Shown one piece after another: positions 6,742-9,594 of a DNA stretch of 9,594 nucleotides. Source of the DNA: Candidatus Limnocylindrales bacterium (GTDB lineage Bacteria > Chloroflexota > Limnocylindria > Limnocylindrales > CSP1-4); the NCBI GenBank assembly GCA_031292335.1, contig JARLHH010000316.1:1-9594 (forward strand), written 5' to 3'. The number at the start of each line of letters is the position of its first letter. Within the stretch, counting starts at the first letter, position 1. Both the position numbers and the translations under genes were made by a program. The notes under the pieces were generated by a model, which saw only the letters and a list, made by a program, of their open reading frames with translations, was not told the origin of the DNA and did not search any database.

Positions 6742-9141
6742 TCAGCGCAGGGTGACGTCGACCGTCACGAGCCTCGTGCCAGGCGGCGGCAGCGGGACGA
6801 CCGATCCCGGCACGGGCCGCCTGTCCACGGCGAGAGAGATGCTGCCGCCCGGGCCCTGGCGGCGCACCCGGATCTCGTAGGTCACGCCGCGGAACTCGCG
6901 CCGCGCCTCGAAACCGGGCCAGGATGCCGGGATCGCCGGCGCGATCCGCAGGCCCTCGAACGTCGGGCGGATCCCCAGGATCCACTGGGTCGCGGCCACG
7001 AAGGCCCACGCCGCCGTCCCCGTCAGCCAGGCGTTGCGGGCCATGCCGAACTGGGGATGGGCAGGGCCGCAGATGTTCTGCGAATACACGTATGGCTCGG
7101 CCATGTAGATGTCGGCGTCGCTGCGGGCCAGGGGGAGGATCCGCCGGTAGTGCTCGTAGGCTTCGTCGGACCGCCCGAGCATCGCGGCGGCGATGATCAG
7201 CCACGTGTTCGCGTGGCAGAAGATCCCGCCGTTCTCCTTGGCGCCGGGCGGGTAGGTGGCGGTGCCCCGCACGCGGTCATCCCCGCCGTCGTAGGGGGGC
7301 CATAGCAGCGCCGTCCCCAACGGCGTTTCCAGGAGCTCGCGCACGGCGACGAGGGCGCGCCCCGCGCGCTCCGGCGGGGCGACCTCGCCGATGATCGCCC
7401 AGGTCTGCGGGTTCAGGTTGATCTGATGCGCAGTCTCGCTCGCCACGCCGATGGGTCTGCCCTCGTCGTCGAAGGCGCGCGCGTACCACGAGCCGTCCCA
7501 GGCGACGTCGTTCACGCGGGCCGCCATCTCCCGGTGGAGGTCGGCGAACCGGGCGGTCTCGTCGAGGCGGCCCATGTGGCGGCTCAGCTCGGCAAGGTCA
7601 AGGACGGCCCGGCAGAACTGCATGGCGCACCAGACGCTCTCCGCCTTGCCCGACCCATGGTCGACGTTGAGCGTGTCGTCCCAGTCGGCGAAGCCGGCCC
7701 GCGGGAGGCCGTGCGGGCCGCGATTGGCGAGCGTGAACGCGACCGCGCGCTGCATGTGCTCCCGGATCGTGTCGGCGTCGCCGTCGGCCCATGGAACACG
7801 CTCATCGAGATAGGCGAGATCGCCGGTCTCGCGAAGGTAGGCGCAGGTCGCGAGAACGATCCAGAGATGATCGTCGGAGAACCACTGGGGCCAGCCGGGG
7901 AACTCCGCGGCGAGTCCCGGCCCGCCCTCGCCTGAGAGCGGGAAGATCTGGTGCCACGCGTGGCCGTCGCGGAACTGGAGGCGCCAGGTGCGGGTCAGCG
8001 TCCAGCGGGCCTGCCTGGGCAGGCTGTGCATCGTCCCGAGCGTGTCCTGGGCGGAGTCGCGCGTGCCCATGCCGCGCCCCAGCCCCGTCTCGTACCCGGA
8101 CACGAAACGCGACCAGTTGAGCGTCGTCCGGCACTGGACCTGGTTCCAGACGTTCAGCATCTCGGTCATCTCGGGGTCCGGCGTCGCGACGCTGAAGCGC
8201 CCCAGGTACGCGCGCCAGTCGGCGCAAAGCTCGTCGAAGGCCCCCTGGACCGCGGCCTCGTCGCGATAGCGCGCGACGACGGCGTCGATCTCCTCCGGAT
8301 GGTCGGTCAGGCCGAGCGTGTAGACGAGACGGCGTTCCTCGCCCGGGCCGAGCGAGAAGTCGTGGCAGAGCGAGCCGATGGAGTTGCCCCGCGGGGAGCC
8401 GGCGTTGGTCGGCTCGCCGGTCTCGACCACGATGGGCGAGGCGAGGTCGCGGCAGCGACCCACGAAGTCCTCGCGGTCTCCGGTCCAGCCGGACGGGGGC
8501 TCGCTCGCGGCGAAGAACGTGGTCGTCGGGCGAAACCGGGTGGCGGCGAGGATGACGCTGCCCTCGAGCCGGCTCGTGACGATGTGCTGGGACCAGTCCA
8601 GGTTCTGCTGGTCGCTCAGGCTGTCGACGTACCCGAACTCGGGGTACGAGAACGTGCGCAGCCGCCGCACGCCGGTGCCCGCGTTCCGGATGCGCAGCAC
8701 CCACAGCTCGCAGGGGCAGGGCCCGTCGGCGTTGGCGGGCGGGACGAAGTAGAGCATCTCGGTCTCGATCCCGTCGAGCGCGCTCCGGATGCGCGTGTAG
8801 CCGGGCCCGTGCCGGCACTCGTACGCGTCGAGGCCGGCGCGGACGGGCTGCCACGTCGCGCTCCAGAAGCGCCCGGTCGCCTGGTCGCGGACGTAGACGT
8901 AGCGGCCGGGCTGGTCGGCCGGGATCGCGTTGTACCGGTAGCGGGTTGCGCGCCGTTCGCGTGGGTCCCGATCGAACGAGAAGCCACCCGCGGTGTTCGA
9001 GACGATCCCGCCGTAGCCGCCCTGGCCGATGTAGTTCAGCCAGGGCGTGGGAGTATCGGGCCGGCTCACCACGTACTCGTGCGTCTCGGCATCGAGGTGG
9101 CCGTACGGGGAGGCCACCGGTCGATCCTCGATCGATCTCAC
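6742..9141 (-). CDS. GH94 family disaccharide phosphorylase (cellobiose-phosphorylase-like)
   Basis: A complete 799-aa GH94 (formerly GT36) enzyme. The family cleaves beta-linked gluco-disaccharides or oligosaccharides with inorganic phosphate, giving alpha-glucose-1-phosphate (or the GlcNAc analogue) with inversion. Length fits the family (about 800 aa). Seen: an N-terminal beta-sandwich segment with WLNYIGQGGYGG; GRGMGTRDSAQDTLG in the alpha/alpha barrel; ADWDD at 485-489, whose Asp486 is the expected general acid; His643 in ENGGIFCHANTW and Thr709 in WLTGTAAW, the expected phosphate-site residues; then the C-terminal QWILGIRP and FRGVTYEI. No signal peptide, so it should be cytoplasmic and act on imported sugar. 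The GTG start at 9139-9141 overlaps the upstream GH94 stop as GTGA and has GAGG 7 nt upstream (9149-9152). The frame stays open further upstream, but that part is a shadow of the upstream gene. Specificity (cellobiose, cellobionate, chitobiose, laminaribiose or other) cannot be settled by eye. Confidence 0.9.
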   Translation of the reverse strand: MRSIEDRPVASPYGHLDAETHEYVVSRPDTPTPWLNYIGQGGYGGIVSNTAGGFSFDRDPRERRATRYRYNAIPADQPGRYVYVRDQATGRFWSATWQPVRAGLDAYECRHGPGYTRIRSALDGIETEMLYFVPPANADGPCPCELWVLRIRNAGTGVRRLRTFSYPEFGYVDSLSDQQNLDWSQHIVTSRLEGSVILAATRFRPTTTFFAASEPPSGWTGDREDFVGRCRDLASPIVVETGEPTNAGSPRGNSIGSLCHDFSLGPGEERRLVYTLGLTDHPEEIDAVVARYRDEAAVQGAFDELCADWRAYLGRFSVATPDPEMTEMLNVWNQVQCRTTLNWSRFVSGYETGLGRGMGTRDSAQDTLGTMHSLPRQARWTLTRTWRLQFRDGHAWHQIFPLSGEGGPGLAAEFPGWPQWFSDDHLWIVLATCAYLRETGDLAYLDERVPWADGDADTIREHMQRAVAFTLANRGPHGLPRAGFADWDDTLNVDHGSGKAESVWCAMQFCRAVLDLAELSRHMGRLDETARFADLHREMAARVNDVAWDGSWYARAFDDEGRPIGVASETAHQINLNPQTWAIIGEVAPPERAGRALVAVRELLETPLGTALLWPPYDGGDDRVRGTATYPPGAKENGGIFCHANTWLIIAAAMLGRSDEAYEHYRRILPLARSDADIYMAEPYVYSQNICGPAHPQFGMARNAWLTGTAAWAFVAATQWILGIRPTFEGLRIAPAIPASWPGFEARREFRGVTYEIRVRRQGPGGSISLAVDRRPVPGSVVPLPPPGTRLVTVDVTLR

Positions 9142-9594
9142 GGGGCCGCCTCGACGAAGGCCACCACCTCGATCTCCGCCCCAGACGAGGCGGGCAGTGG
9201 GGCGAGGCTGCCCTTGAGCGCCCGGCCGTCGACCTGGAGCCGGGTCACGCAACCGGCAACGCCCGGCTCCTTGACGACCGTGATCCGGTACGTGGCGCCC
9301 CGGAAGCGCCGCGTCACCGTGAAGCCGCCCCAGGCGGCGGGCACGCACGGGTCGATCCGCAGGCCGGCGTGCTCGGGCCGGATGCCCAGGATCCACTGGC
9401 TGATCGCGACGAAGTTCCAGGCGGCGGTTCCCGTCAGCCACGTGTTCTTCGCCTCGCCGGGGGTCGCCGCGTCCTCCCCGGCGATCATCTGGGCGTACAC
9501 GTACGGCTCCCCGCGATGCACCTCCGAGCGGTCCTCCCGGGCCGAGGGGTTGATCCTGAGGTAGTAGTCCAGGGCCCCATCCCCGTTGCCGACC
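9138..9594 (-). CDS. GH94 cellobiose-phosphorylase-like enzyme, C-terminal part only
   Basis: The frame is open to the right edge of the window, so only the last 152 codons are present and the N-terminal beta-sandwich and catalytic Asp lie outside. The visible part reads NGDGALDYYLRINPSARED, then GEPYVYAQMIAG, GEAKNTWLTGTAAWNF, ISQWILGIRPEHAGLRIDP and RRFRGATYRITV. This is the conserved C-terminal end of GH94 phosphorylases and looks closer to characterised cellobiose phosphorylases (EPYVYAQMIAG, GEAKN-WLTGTAAWN) than its downstream neighbour does. No start codon is present; the in-frame GTG at 9519-9521 is an internal Val. The stop overlaps the start of the second GH94 gene by 4 bp, so the two are translationally coupled tandem paralogues. 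Confidence 0.88.
   Translation of the reverse strand, partial: VGNGDGALDYYLRINPSAREDRSEVHRGEPYVYAQMIAGEDAATPGEAKNTWLTGTAAWNFVAISQWILGIRPEHAGLRIDPCVPAAWGGFTVTRRFRGATYRITVVKEPGVAGCVTRLQVDGRALKGSLAPLPASSGAEIEVVAFVEAAP

Noticed and set aside
5998..7305. 435-codon plus-strand open frame spanning the GGDEF gene and the end of GH94
   Set aside because: It crosses two real genes and their gap, has no recognisable domain, and its composition is that of a reverse-complement shadow.
9142..9441. 100-residue N-terminal extension of the complete GH94 protein
   Set aside because: It is the wrong-frame reading of the upstream GH94 gene. The GTGA overlap at 9138-9141 and the family length point to the shorter protein.
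7951..9564. 537-codon open frame on the plus strand opposite the GH94 genes
   Set aside because: Its translation is low-complexity Arg/Ala/Gly/Val-rich sequence without domains. It mirrors the codon structure of the well-supported minus-strand GH94 genes and is a typical antisense shadow in high-GC DNA.
1..9594. Mobile element, CRISPR array, tRNA, rRNA or defence system
   Set aside because: No transposase or integrase frame, target-site duplications, spaced repeat array or tRNA-like cloverleaf was noticed on reading both strands. All long frames are explained by housekeeping, GH94 or signalling genes.

Overview
The window is very GC-rich (about 70% by eye), densely coded bacterial chromosome with GTG starts and 4-bp start/stop overlaps. 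It holds eight protein genes in two convergent blocks. No RNA gene, insertion sequence, CRISPR array or phage gene was seen. The sequence composition, the LigA and GatA sequences and the tandem GH94 phosphorylases suggest an uncultured Terrabacteria lineage. Chloroflexota is my best guess and Actinomycetota the alternative. This taxonomic call is an inference at low to moderate confidence.

Plus-strand block (1-5607): a 5'-truncated NAD-dependent DNA ligase (ligA) overlaps a DinB-superfamily protein by 4 bp (GTGA). After a 64-bp gap with a candidate leaderless promoter come gatC and gatA, two subunits of the tRNA-dependent amidotransferase, and then a class I/II aminotransferase that overlaps gatA by 4 bp (ATGA). 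The closeness of ligA to gatCA is an old neighbourhood also known in Actinobacteria and Bacillus. gatB is not the next gene here; an aminotransferase sits in that place.

Convergent junction (5608-5673): the aminotransferase and a minus-strand PAS-GGDEF diguanylate cyclase end 27 bp apart. A perfect 10-bp inverted repeat with a 3-nt loop lies just inside the end of the cyclase gene. It is the likely transcript-end structure and also encodes much of the cyclase's odd Gly/Pro/Arg tail.

Minus-strand block (9594 down to 5635): the C-terminal part of a cellobiose-phosphorylase-like GH94 enzyme, entering from beyond the window edge, overlaps by 4 bp (GTGA) a complete second GH94 phosphorylase of 799 aa. 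The PAS-GGDEF gene follows 84 bp further on. The two GH94 genes are tandem, diverged paralogues and probably act on beta-linked disaccharides or oligosaccharides in the cytoplasm. The cyclase may be co-transcribed with them.

Most of the window is recognisable housekeeping and carbohydrate metabolism. I see no convincing new defence or mobile system. The points most worth checking are the tandem GH94 pair and its specificity, the terminator-like hairpin inside the GGDEF gene, the leaderless gatC promoter, the gatB displacement and the insertion in the LigA helix-hairpin-helix region.
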